From Buddleja alternifolia (Eukaryota; Streptophyta; Magnoliopsida; Lamiales; Scrophulariaceae): a stretch of DNA of 64,000 nt. Where the stretch lies: NCBI GenBank assembly GCA_019426215.1, contig CM033397.1, positions 24,988,480-25,052,479 on the forward strand, in the 5' to 3' direction. How positions within the stretch are numbered: position 1 is the stretch's first letter; every line of letters starts with the position of its first letter. Below, piece after piece: positions 22,277 through 33,911 of the stretch. A model generated the notes under the pieces. The model had not been told where the DNA came from and did no database searches. It was given only the letters and a program-made list of their open reading frames with translations. The position numbers and the translations under genes are program-made.

Positions 22277-22764
22277 TGTTAGAATTATGCCCTCCATGCC
22301 ATAGAGGAATTAGATTATTAGGGCATGTAGTTTTATGTTGTACAAACTTTCATTAATTTAATAAAGGCATTTGTTTGTTCATATCAATCTTGATGACATT
22401 AATATAAGTATTGAACAAATAAGTTCCGAGTAATCAAGAGTGAGCTTCTAGTCCTCATGGTTTGAGGAGAACAACACTAGAAATGTCGGTTCCTTGATTA
22501 CTTAAACTAGAGTTCGCAAGTCGAAGAGTCTTAATTGGGCATTATAACCAGACTTATATGACCCAAGCTTTGACAAGAATGTCAGTCTGTCACTTTAGAT
22601 GGTGGGAGCTTGTGCCATAGATATATCAATGAAATTGATATATTCGAACATAGCTCGTCGTAATTCAATCACATAGGTATTTACTCGGTGACTGTCAATG
22701 ATTGAATTACTGGTCACAGTAGTGTGCGTGAGCCTTAGACCTGAGGATTCACGAAGATTGGACT
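22277..22764 (+). repeat. 5' part of a copia-type LTR split by Sirevirus 1
   Basis: Starts TGTTAGAATTATGCCCTC, identical to the minus-strand start of the solo LTR at 17576-20034, and follows it for about 490 bp to GGACT. The same LTR resumes at 62978, after a second GGACT, with TTAGAGTAGTTAGATCCAATTCACCC, which also matches that solo LTR. It is the host site of the 40-kb nest. Confidence 0.75.
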
Positions 22765-24285
22765 TGGTGGTCCCAAGTGGCATACGAAGGGGTCTAGAAG
22801 AGGGGGAGGGGGTTGAATAGACCCTTTAGTCTTTTTCGACTTCAAAAATTTCGTATCACTTTTAAAGATTAGAACGCTTAGAAAGCTGAGCGCTTGGGTC
22901 AGACGCTTCAGTAAAGATAACTTAGACTTAGTGATTTCAGCAGTTTACAAAAGTAGGGTAACGCTTAGATCGCTTACTCAGGGTTAGCACAGCGGAAATG
23001 ATTTTAAAGCGTTAGCGTTCGTTTTGGTTAAATAGTCGCTTAGCAGATTGACTTGTCTTTTTCAGAATAGATAGAATAATATAAAGCAAGACAATAATAA
23101 AAGTAAATGACACAAGATATATAACGTTCACTGGGTGATGTAATCCCAGCTACGTCCTTCTTCTCCTTTTTTTCACTTGGAGGGAATTTACTAAGATGAT
23201 TATCAAAGAATCACACAGAATCTTCTACAAGATAGTAAATAGGTGAAAATGATCTCGGACTCCTTGATCACACAGATGTCAGCACCAATGGAGATCTTCT
23301 TCTACAAGCTTCTCTCACTCAGAAATGCCTGTAAGGGGTTTCAACGATTTTCTCACTCAGATGAAAGGTTAAGGGTTTTGTCACACAGGTTTTGTTTGTT
23401 TTTGGAAAGATCAAACAACTTGGAATATCTCAGTAAGAATTTAGATTTCTTCTTTGGAAGAGGTTTGAGATATTTGTGACTGTCTGGAATGTATATGAAA
23501 AGCTTGAAAGATTTTGTCTATGGAGTTTCTAAGCTTTTTTTTTTGAATGAGAATTTTCAGCAAAATTTTCTTGTGCATGTACGCATGTATCTCTCTGTGT
23601 CACCTTTTTAGGGTTTGCTGGAAGGAGGTATTTATAGGCAATTCTTGGGATCTGTCCGTTGGACACATGTAGAAGCGTGCCTGTCACGCGGCACGTGATT
23701 CTACCTTTTCTCTGACATTCCTAAAAATTCCCTGGTTTCGATTGGACGGGAGCAGCTATAAACTCTGAAGTTCTGACAGTCTAGTCAAAAGGTGGCTTGT
23801 CCACAAGTCATATTGGCTTATCGCATTTAATGCACGTATCAGGCATTTAATGCATTTGAATTTATTTCCCGTTTGAAATAAATGTCCGTTGAATGATTGC
23901 ATTTAAGTCCTTCATGACTTGAGAATTTATTTTAGGTGAATCTGATGCAAATCGCTAGAGTGCTTTGAGCGCTTGATCCATAAATCCTGAAAAGGTCCTT
24001 TAGCGTTTGATAGACGCTAAGAACAAATCTTCATCTTCTTTTGACTTCAGATGCTGATCTTCAACTTCATCTCTAATAGACTCACCTAGAATTCTATTAG
24101 CGATTCGGTATCTAATACTTAGTCTAAAATCTATAAAGATAAAAATTACAAGCCTAACAAAAATTACATTCTTTCAAACGCTTAAACAATTGATCTATGA
24201 AACATTAACTTACATTATATTTTGGGGTCTAACATAAAATCTTATCTTGTCATCATCAAAACATCTAACATGAAATTTTCTAACA
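22765..24285 (-). repeat. 3' LTR of Sirevirus 1
   Basis: About 1,521 bp, plus-strand TGGTGGTCCCAAG ... TTTTCTAACA, i.e. TGTTAGAAAATTTC ... GGGACCACCA on the minus strand. It is followed outward by TSD GGACT and inward by the polypurine tract (minus TCAAAAAGGGGGAAAT, 24286-24301). Confidence 0.9.
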
Positions 24286-24301
24286 ATTTCCCCCTTTTTG
24301 A
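24286..24301 (-). other. Polypurine tract of Sirevirus 1
   Basis: Minus strand TCAAAAAGGGGGAAAT directly before the 3' LTR TGTTAG. This is the plus-strand DNA primer site used in reverse transcription (family knowledge). Confidence 0.75.
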
Positions 24302-24519
24302 TGATGTCAAGACCTTAACTCTTAAAACTCTTTTATAAATTAAGAGTTCGAAGAAATGCCCAAAAATAATTATAAGTTAGCGTTTGGAAAGTTAGTAAAG
24401 TTAGCTAATGTTAGATTAGCCTCAACAAGGTGTTTCAACGATAAATCATTCATTCATATAGAAAGATAAGCATACATGATTTATACTGAATATAAGACAA
24501 AATATAAAAAATTAAAGCA

Positions 24520-24589
24520 TTCATCTTTTCTGTCGCTTTATGCTTTCTTCTTTTTGGTAGATCTCATTTGCTAAGTCCATGAGGAGTCG
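24520..24589 (-). pseudogene. C-terminal end of the Sirevirus 1 env-like ORF
   Basis: The last about 23 codons of the third ORF, separated from the rest by the Athila-like insertion. They correspond to the end of the same ORF in Sirevirus 2 (51296-51366), sharing the KRQK-type basic end. Confidence 0.6.
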
Positions 24590-24594
24590 ATCAA

Positions 24595-26318
24595 TGATAA
24601 GAGGCATTTTTACGTGTTTTTAAGCCCCTTTGCGTTTATGTTTTAGGTTCATTTATCGCTTGATTCTTGCCACATGTGCGTTTAATTCGTGCATTAAGTG
24701 ATTTCAGGTCTTAAATGGATACAATCAAAGAACGGGATGAAAAACGACGTATAAAACAAGTTTAGGCCAAATTGCTACGCACCCCTATGCCCAAGCGCCT
24801 TTCCACCCACGCCCAGGCGCCGGACAAGATGCAAATAACGTCAACATTCTGCTTACCACGCCTAGGCGCCATCCTGTCCACGCCCGGCCGGCGCCGTATC
24901 TGCACCACTTTCCACGTTCGAGCGCTATTTCCGTATGTTTAGAGACCGAATTGGATGAAGTTCCCTTCTACAATGTTGTAGAACTATATGTTAGCTTCAA
25001 ATGAGGACTTGAATCATCCAAATCGGAGTTTCGTGGAGAAAGTTATGAATGAAATACGATTGCTGCGCAGGACACATTGCATTTAATTTCAGCATTCTGT
25101 CAGCGGCGCCCAAGCGCCGTAATGCCCACGCCTAGGCGTGACCACACCCGAGTTTTGATTCCTTTCAGCCAAAAGATCATCATTTGATGGGGGAATGGAA
25201 CATTTAAAGCCAAGAGGTCATCACATGTATGGAGGGGATGTCATAAGTATGTTTCTTAGTAGATCTACTTTATGGAATTTTATACTACTCACTTTAGAGT
25301 AGTGGAGGACACACTAGGGGAGACACACACTAGGGAGCCCAGAATTTCTGGTCTTCTTAAGGCATTTTTCTTCACTTGGGACCGGGGAGAAGGGAGGAGG
25401 AGGAGGAGCTGGCTATTACTCTTCACCTATCATCATTCATCACCATTCTTCATCACTTTTGGAGGGGAACAAAGAGAGAGGAGTTAAGGATTGAAGTTCA
25501 AAAGCAAGGATCCATCATCAATCAATTGAGAGAGTTTTAATTACTTGCATTTACATGTTTATTTCCATGAGTATGTATATGTTTGTATTAGATTTTCTTA
25601 AGGTCTTGATGAGAGGCTAATATTGTAGAACTAAGGCCATGTGAAAGCCAATTTATGAATCAATATATGTGAAGTGAATTTTCATATTAATTCTCATATT
25701 GCTTTGTGTGTTGATTTTGAGCTTTTATTACAATCATGTGCTTGATCACCATATGCCTGCTATCTTGCCTAGTCTAGTCATTCGAGAGAAGATAGATTAG
25801 GGTTCAATGGAATCAACTCATCATCCGAAACTAATGTGGAATTGCCCCTAGACATAGGTAAAGATTTCTGGGTGCGGTTAGCCGGATTTATCCGGGGAAA
25901 CTCTAGAACGTTAATGCGTGGTTATTGATTAGATTCTCGGATAGACATATTTAGAGAACCATCAATTAATCATAGGATTATTATGTGCCGAGACATCGGG
26001 TAATAATTATCTAAGGAATTTCCACCAAAGCAATAGGAGTCTAATAATTCGAAGAGTAGCTCATCTATATTGACGAGTAGATTCGGTTGTAGCATGTGCC
26101 TTAGTCATTTTATCATACGTGAGATTTAATCTATAGTTCGTTTCTTTTTGGTTCGTCACTTGCTTACTCGTTTTATTGCAATCTACTTTTGTCCATTTTC
26201 ATTAATCATAAACTAAAATTCAAGTTTCCGTGGTTCGACAACCCGGACTTTTTGTCCACTTATTACTACATACGTCTAGTGCACTTGCTATCATAGCACG
26301 TTAGCTTTTAGCGTGTCA
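24595..26318 (+). repeat. 5' LTR of the Athila-like element
   Basis: 1,724 bp, TGATAAG...GTGTCA. Roughly 21 differences from the 3' LTR were counted by eye (about 1.2%). It holds at least five GC-rich words of the type CGCC(T/C)AGGCGCC or CCCAAGCGCC at 24785-25140. The 71-aa ORF at 25272-25487 occurs in both LTRs but has no domain. Confidence 0.92.
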
Positions 26319-26324
26319 AGTTTT

Positions 26325-26341
26325 TGGCGCCGTTGCCGGGG
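26325..26341 (+). other. Primer-binding site of the Athila-like element
   Basis: TGGCGCCGTTGCCGGGG, 6 nt after the LTR end. This is the well-known PBS form of Athila/Tat gypsy elements, complementary to a tRNA 3' end. Confidence 0.85.
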
Positions 26342-26477
26342 AACTTGTTTATTTTAGTTTTTGATTTTCGTTTACATTTTTTATAATTCTTAGTTTTCGT
26401 TTATTTCTAGATTCTCTTTTATTTTCGTGTTTAGTCTAATTTTGTTCTTGTATTTAATTGTTAGGATCTTGAGGTGC

Positions 26478-28631
26478 ATGACCCGCTCCTCAAACAAGCC
26501 TCTATACGAGTTGGAGCCCGAAATTGAACGAGTTCTTCGGACTAGTAGGCGAGCAAGAGAAATGGCCAATAATCTCAACCAAAACCCGAATGGAAATTTC
26601 CCGGACATGAACTCACCGGAAACTAGGGAGTGGTTACAAGGTGTTTTACAAGCCATGCAAGCGGTACCTCCTCCACAACTCCCGTCGGTTCGGGGTAGCT
26701 TACCACCTAGGGTCCATACCATTCCGGGGCCCGTAGTCGTGCCTAATTTCTTCACACCAAACTACCACATTCCGGCTCACATTTTTAATATGGTGCAAGG
26801 AGATCCTTTCTATGGAGAACCGCACGAATCACCACACGCTCATTTGGAGACCATAGATGAGGCTCTTGTGACCATTCAATATCACCCACGAGATCTTGAT
26901 GCGATTCGTCTAAGAGTTTTCCATTTCTCATTGAAGGATAGGGCGACAACATGGTACAAATCCTTACCTCCACAATCTATTACAACATGGGGTGAGATGG
27001 TCGATGCCTTTTTAAATAAATTCTTCCCACCCTCCAAAATCAATGAGCTCCGGAGTAATATAAAAGGGTTTAGGCAAAGGAGCAATGAGTCTTTAGCCGA
27101 GGCTTGGGCTAGATATAAGGGCATGCTCCGTAAATGTCCCGATCATAATTTTGGGTTGAATGAACAAGTACTCCATTTCTATGATGGGGTTAGGTCACGT
27201 ATTCGGCATAGACTCAACGCGGGTGCGGGAGGAGATCTCCTTGGGTTAGACTGTCAAAGTGTATGGGACAAAGTCGAACAGTTGGCCCGAGAAGACGAGC
27301 TTTACCCCGACGATGAAGAGGCCTCATCCTCTAAAAAGGTTGCTTGTATTGAGGAAGTAGTTGAGGGAGTAGTAGTCTTGGAACCGGAGGTTGGCAATGT
27401 TAATTATGTGGGGAATCAAAATCAACCTCGGGTGAACTTTCATGTACCCGAGAATTTTCCAAAAAGGCCCAACCCCGCACAAAACGCACAACCGGGGATC
27501 TATCAAGCTCCACGGCCACCTTTCAATAACCCACCTCCGAGGCAAGGCAATTTCAATGGACAAGGTCAATGTCAAGTGCAAATGCGACCTCCCACAATCG
27601 ATGAGAAACTAGATGCTCACATGAAAAAGTCCGATACATCTTTCAACGAACTTCGGGGTATGATAAAGGATATGTGTATGGAGATGAAGGATTTGCGAAC
27701 ACAAGTGGGGCAACTTTCTAATGCGGTTAACGGTAGAGCCCCGGGGACTCTCCCAAGCGACAAGGAAAAGAACCCGAAGGCCCAATGCAATGCCATAGCC
27801 TTGAGAAGTGGCAAACAATTGGAGAGTGACACTGCCAGTACATCCGCGTCCGAGCGCCCCGACATGCACGCCCAGGCGCCTGATCTCCCCTGTTCTGGAC
27901 AAAATTCTCTGTTTTCCGCGCCCGAGCGCCCCGACATGCACGCCCAGGCGCCTATAGATCCGCGCCTAGGCGCCAATATACGCGCCCAGGCGCCACCCAT
28001 AACCCTGCCAGATGCATATGTTCTGAATCCCGCGCCCGAGCGCCCCGACATGCATGCCCAGGCGCCTACAGATCCGCGCCTAGGCGCCAATATACGCGCC
28101 CAGGCGCCGCCTACTGTTTCAGTGGGTTTTCATCCGTCTAATCCAACGCTTTCTCCCCCTATCGAAGTTCGTCTCCCCTTCCCAAATGCTCACAAAAAGA
28201 AGAAAAAGGAGATGGATCCGAGCTTTCTTCGAATTTTGGCAATCCTTCGGGAAGTGAGAATTAATATTCCGTTTATTGACGCCATTCTCCAAATGCCGAA
28301 TTATGTGAAGTTCTTCAAGGACATACTCTCCAACAAGCAGAAGTGGGAGGAGAATGAGACGGTGTGCCTCACGGAAGAATGCTCCGCCGTATTGCTCAAT
28401 AAATTGCCAACTAAGCTCCAAGATCCCGGGAGCCTCACAATCCCGTGCACGATTGGGTCCTTATCGTTCAAGAAGGTGTTATGTGACTCGGGGGCCAGCA
28501 TCAATCTTCTTCCATACTCACTATTTAAAAAGCTAGGCCTTGGAAATCCCAAGCCGACCTCAATGAGCCTTCAACTAGCCGACCGATCAATCAAGAGGCC
28601 CAAGGGGATAATCGAAGACGTTCTTGTCTAA
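26478..28631 (+). pseudogene. Athila-like gag-protease, ends at a premature stop
   Basis: The likely start is MTRSSNKPLYELEPEIE at 26478; an upstream ATG at 26427 is in frame but adds only a hydrophobic leader. The retrotransposon gag core spans residues about 90-290 (LKDRATTWYKSLPP..., FKQ-type motif FRQRSNESLAEAWARYK). A proline/asparagine-rich linker follows, then a repeat block at 27850-28113, then the protease with CDSGASINLLP near 28480-28515. A single stop (28629-28631) replaces a codon in the middle of the protease, and the frame continues beyond it. There is no CCHC zinc knuckle. Confidence 0.85.
27846..28113 (+). repeat. In-frame repeat block in Athila-like gag
   Basis: Three copies of a PERPDMHAQAP unit and two of DPRLGANIRAQAPP. 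The DNA of these units is built from GCGCCCGAGCGCC, CGCCCAGGCGCC and CGCGCCTAGGCGCC words, the same as those in the LTRs and 3' non-coding DNA. Within each unit the third-base pattern is conserved, suggesting recent tandem duplication. Confidence 0.8.
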
Positions 28632-28673
28632 GTCGACAAGTTTTATTTTCCCGTTGATTTCGTAGTACTCGAC

Positions 28674-29357
28674 ATGGAAGAAGATGTGGAGGTACCATTA
28701 ATCCTAGGGAGACCATTCCTAGCCACGGGTAAGGCGGTGATTGACATTGCTAATGGTAAGCTTACCTTGAATGTGGGCGATGACAAAGTTACCTTTGATG
28801 TTTACAATGTCCTTAAACACCCTATTGATCATGACTCGTGTTATCGAATTGATACATTTGACCAGTTGATTGTTGAGTATTTACAGGACAATACAATTGA
28901 AAATTCTCTCGAACAGGATCTTATGAAATCCATGCAAGTGGACTCGGAGAGAGATGATCTAGTGGAAAGAGTTCTAAGCTTGGAGTACAAATCTTCCTCT
29001 CATTCGGGAGGATTCATCAAAGTTGATAGATCATTGTCAGGATCACCTCGCCCATCTATTGAAGAACCCCCCTCTCTCGAACTCAAACCCCTCCCCTCCC
29101 ACCTTAAATATGTGTACTTGAACGACGACGAAACATTCCCATTGATCATTTCCTCATCTCTTTCAGGATCACAAGAAGAGCAATTAATGACGGTGTTGAG
29201 ATCTCACAAACGGGCTTTTGGGTGGAAACTTGCGGACATCAAAGGCATTAGTCCAGCGATATGTATGCACAAAATACTTATGGAGGACTCCACCAAGCCT
29301 ACACCCCAACCCCAAAGGAGGTCAAACCCACAAATCCAAGAGGTAGTAAAGAAGTAA
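28674..29357 (+). pseudogene. Athila-like protease-RT linker segment
   Basis: Same frame as gag and pol, bounded by the stops at 28629-28631 and 29355-29357. It includes the protease second half (VPLILGRPFLATGKAVID) and the linker into RT (SSLSGSQEEQLMTVLRSHKRAFGWKLADIKGISP). Apart from the two stops it has no break, so this is one long gag-pol frame with two nonsense changes. Confidence 0.85.
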
Positions 29358-31976
29358 GTGATTAAACTGCTCGACTCAGGTATAATCTATCCTATTTCTG
29401 ATAGTGCGTGGGTGAGCCCTACCCAAGTGGTGCCTAAGAAAGGGGGGATAACGGTAGTTGAGAATGCGAATAATGAGCTAATCCCAACTCGTATAATTAG
29501 TGGGTGGCGTGTATGTATAGATTACCGTAAGTTGAATGATGCCACCCGTAAGGATCATTTCCCCCTCCCCTTTATTGACCAAATGCTTGAACGATTAGCC
29601 GGGCATGATTTCTATTGTTTTCTAGATGGTTACTCCGGCTATAATCAAATTGCCATAGATCCCGAGGACCAAGAGAAAACCACTTTCACTTGTCCTTATG
29701 GCACATTTGCTTATAGAAGGATGCCATTTGGCTTGTGTAATGCCCCGGCCACTTTTCAAAGATGCATGATGGCTATTTTTCATGATATGGTTGAAGATTT
29801 CCTTGAAATTTTTATGGATGAATTTTCTGTATTCGGAACAACTTTTGATATTTGTCTTGCTCATTTAAATGTTGTGCTTAAACGTTGTGAAGAAACCAAC
29901 CTTGTTTTGAATTGGGAAAAATGTCATTTAATGGTCCGGGAGGGGATTGTGCTTGGCCACAAGATCTCTCAAAAAGGGATCGAAGTGGACCAAGCCAAGA
30001 TTGAGGTCATTGAAAAACTTCCCCCGCCCACTTCGGTAAAAGCTGTTAGGAGTTTTCTCGGGCATGCCGGTTTCTATAGGCGATTCATCTTGAATTTCTC
30101 TAAAATTGCGAAACCTTTGTCTAATTTGCTTGTCAAAGATGCACCTTTTGATTTCAATTCTTCTTGTATGCAGGCCTTTCTTGATTTGAAGGAACGCTTA
30201 GTTTCCGCCCCTATCATGTCACCCCCCGATTGGAGCTTACCATTCGAATTGATGTGTGATGCGAGTGACACCGCGGTTGGAGCGGTCCTTGGCCAAAGGA
30301 AGGAGAAGGTATTTCGAACCATTTACTATGCTAGTAAAACTCTTAACGATGCACAATTGAATTATGCCACCACGGAAAAAGAATTACTAGCCATAGTCTT
30401 TGCATTCGATAAATTCCACTCTTACCTCGTGCTAAACAAAGTGATAGTTTACACCGATCATTCGGCTTTAAAATATTTGCTTGCCAAGAAAGATGCTAAA
30501 CCAAGACTTCTTAGGTGGATTTTGTTACTCCAAGAATTTGATTTAGAGATAAAAGACAAGAAAGGCACCGAAAATGTAGTGGCCGACCACCTCTCACGAT
30601 TAGAGCTAGTGAATGGTCCGTTAGATGAGATACCAATTCGTGAGGAATTCCCGGATGAACACCTCCTTGCTATTTCTGACAAAATTTCACCTTGGTATGC
30701 TAACTTTGCCAATTACATTGTTACGGGCCGTCTTCCCCCGGATATCACTTTTCATCAAAAGAAGAAATTTCTATTTGATGTGAAGCAATATCTTTGGGAC
30801 GAACCCTTTTTATTCAAAGTTTGTGCAGATGGCTTAATTCGACGTTGCATACCCGAAACGGACGTGCATGCTATCCTATCTCATTGTCATGATATGGCGG
30901 TGGGTGGCCATTTTGGGCCTTCCAAAACGGTAGCTAAGATCCTCCAATCAGGTTTCTTCTGGCCTACTCTTGTTAAAGATGCACATCATTATGTCAAATC
31001 TTGTGATCGCTGTCAACGAATGGGGAACATCTCTAAACATCATGAAACGCCCTTAAATAGCATGTTAGAGTGTGAGTTGTTTGATGTATGGGGTGTGGAT
31101 TTCATGGGCCCTTTCCCCAGTTCGTGTTCAAATAAATATATCCTTATTGCGGTAGACTATGTCTCCAAATGGGTGGAAGCCGTGGCCTTGCCTACTAATG
31201 ATGCTCGGGTTGTCACTCGTTTTCTGAAGAAGCATATTTTTACTCGATTTGGAACTCCCCGAGCCATCATTAGTGACGGGGGCACCCACTTCTGCAACAA
31301 GCAGTTTGAACTTTTATTGACCAAGTACGGGGTGAAGCATAAAATTTCGACCCCATACCACCCACAAACTAGTGGCCAAGTGGAGGTCTCGAATAGGGAG
31401 ATTAAGCGTATTTTAGAAAAAACTGTCAACGCATCAAGAAAGGATTGGTCCCTTAAATTGGATGATGCTCTTTGGGCTTATCGGACCGCCTATAAAACCC
31501 CAATTGGCATGTCCCCGTATCGTCTTGTTTTTGGCAAAACATGTCACTTGCCCGTTGAACTCGAGCATCGTGCTTATTGGGCCATTAAGTTTCTAAATTT
31601 TGACTCTCAAAGTGTAGGTACACAACGTTTGCTACAACTCAACGAGCTCGAAGAATGGCGTCATCTTGCCTATGAGAACGCGAAACTCTATAAGGAGCGG
31701 ACCAAAATGTGGCATGACAAACATATTCTCCCCCGGGAATTCCACAAGGGAGAGCGGGTGTTGCTATACAACTCTCGACTCCGACTCTTCCCCGGGAAGC
31801 TTAAGTCTCGATGGTCGGGCCCATTTTTGATTTCCCATGTCTATCCATCTGGCGCCGTCGAGCTTACAACAGATAAAGGACATACTTTCTTGGTCAACGC
31901 TCAACGTCTAAAACCTTACTTAGGGATGGATGGACCGAGAGACAAAGAGTCCTTCATCCTCGCGGACCCTTCGTGA
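29358..31976 (+). pseudogene. Athila-like pol: reverse transcriptase, RNase H, integrase
   Basis: 872 codons open to the natural TGA. RT motifs: [44 protein letters not shown]. The catalytic box reads FMDEF at 29811-29825, where the family has FMDDF, so the second aspartate is glutamate. RNase [15 protein letters not shown] and [10 protein letters not shown]. Integrase: a HHCC finger ([11 protein letters not shown]...CDRCQRMG) and DDE residues in [18 protein letters not shown] and [10 protein letters not shown]. The C-terminus has the usual RWSGPFLI core; there is no chromodomain. The altered RT box and upstream stops argue against activity. Confidence 0.88.
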
Positions 31977-33911
31977 TTCTTCGCTTTCAGTCGAGCTAAT
32001 GACTCTAAACTAGCGCTTCTTGGGAGGCAACCCATGTTTTCTTTCCGTTTCCTTTTCTTTTTCTCTTATTATCCCGTTTGTTGCTTTATTTTCTAGTCTT
32101 ACATCTTTGTTAGTTTGTGTTTTAAGTGTTTTGTCTCTCCCCTTTTAAAACAGGAAATGAAATTCTTTACACAATATTTCTGAAGAGCCCGCCTAGGCGC
32201 CTATCGACGCGCGCCTAGGCGCCCGTTTCTGAAAAGGGCCGCCCAAGCGCCGAAAAACTCCCGCCTAGGCGCGGGAAGTGTCACTCAAAAATCCAGGTAC
32301 GCTGTGTCGCGCGCCTAGGCGCCCGTTTCTGATTTAAACACATCTGTGGGTCAAAACGGTCAAAATTCCCACAAAATCTTCACAACTCCTCTCCCACGCG
32401 ATTTCCGGCGACACTCTCACCATTTCCGGCCATTTCCACCGTGTTTCACCGCCACTTTCCATCAACATAATTCGTTGCACAAGTGGCTCCTCTTTCACAT
32501 CGGCTCGGTGCGACAATTTTGGGGATAAAAGTGATCGACACAGTGATTGCCATCCTTGGGCTCGATTGCCTTAAGTGGACTCAGGTATTGCTTTTCAGCT
32601 CCCCTATGGTGATGTGTACTTTACCCTTATTTTCTTTCGAACATTGGGGCCAATGTTCATGTTAAGTTTGGGGGAGTGCTTGAGATAATTCAGTCCAAGT
32701 TTGGGGGAAAAAAATATATAATTTTTTTTTTGGATAGAATTTCAACCCGTCACTTGATGAATTGAGCATGGTTAACGTGAATACATGGTATTCATTCTCT
32801 ATCAATTTGGTTTTCAATTTGGTTTTTAATGGCTATACACGCAATTCCTTGTTTGTGAGACCCTAACTAGACTAGATTGACCTTTAGATGATTCACATAT
32901 GCACATAAATCGAGGGTAGAGGAGTTGAGTGGGCAACCATTTTGAAACACTTAAAGGCTTGATCCCGGAAATATCAACTTAGAATTTTCACATGTGCTAT
33001 GAGTTGAGAACGTTAACTTCGTGAGCTTAATAATAATAAAAAGAGGTTGAACATTGGTATGACTGAAAAAGTCAGGCTTAATAGATACTGGGGGCAAAGA
33101 GCACCATGCCTAGAATACTGTACTATTAAGCTGATTTGAGCTAGAGCTCAAGCCAATACAAGTGTTAAGTAAATAGGGACCTAGTTTGATTTTGTGACCT
33201 TTGACACTCGACCGATTAAGCCCTTAGGAGTGTCTCCACACTTGATACCCTAAAGCCGTCTGGTTTAGGAGTTATTGGCCTAAAGCTCGTTACACGGGTG
33301 TCATAGAAAGCCTAAGAGGATCGAACATTGCACATGGTCTAGCCTCTAATGTTTCGAGTTGAAAGTGCATAAGTTAAAGCCGAAAGTGGAATGAAGTGAT
33401 GAATTTTTAAGTGGCTATGAAGTTGTATTCAATTCTCGTACCATGTGAATAATCAAAAGTTGATAAATATGGGGTTAATGCTTGAAAAGTGGTAAGAATG
33501 CCACTCGACTATAATATTTGAGATTTATTACACTACACCCTTAGGATGATCTTTTCGATGTTAAGGCGTAACATGAGCAAGTGGGTGACGTGTATATATA
33601 TGTAACTTGAGCTTAAACAGGTGAATTCATACCATTGTGTGCTATTAATCATTGTAATTTACGTTGAGTGATCGGGGTTGAAAATCTTTCGATTTTGTGG
33701 GTATATCGTCTGCAAACCCTCACGAGACTATAGCTCGTCCTTTGAGGTAACTCAAAGGTTCAAAGGCTTGTTGCATTCGCTAAATGCAACCGTTTACTCC
33801 ACGAAAGTGAGTTAGGTAGTTTTCTTTTTGTTTCTCTCTTTGATTGATGATATTTCCTTATCTTAAAACTCTTATTGCTCGAGGACGATCAATTGATAAG
33901 TGTGGGGGTGT
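31977..33911 (+). other. Non-coding 3' region of the Athila-like element
   Basis: No ORF with a domain. At 32186-32325 there are six or so GCGCCTAGGCGCC-type words. Two PPT-like AAGTTTGGGGGA words occur at about 32664 and 32697. The true PPT GTGTGGGGGTGT directly precedes the 3' LTR (33900-33911). Classic Athila elements carry an env-like ORF here, and this copy does not. Confidence 0.7.

Noticed and set aside
27617..28090. 157-aa minus-strand ORF with GACMSGRSGA repeats
   Set aside because: Antisense reading of the gag repeat block; no independent support.
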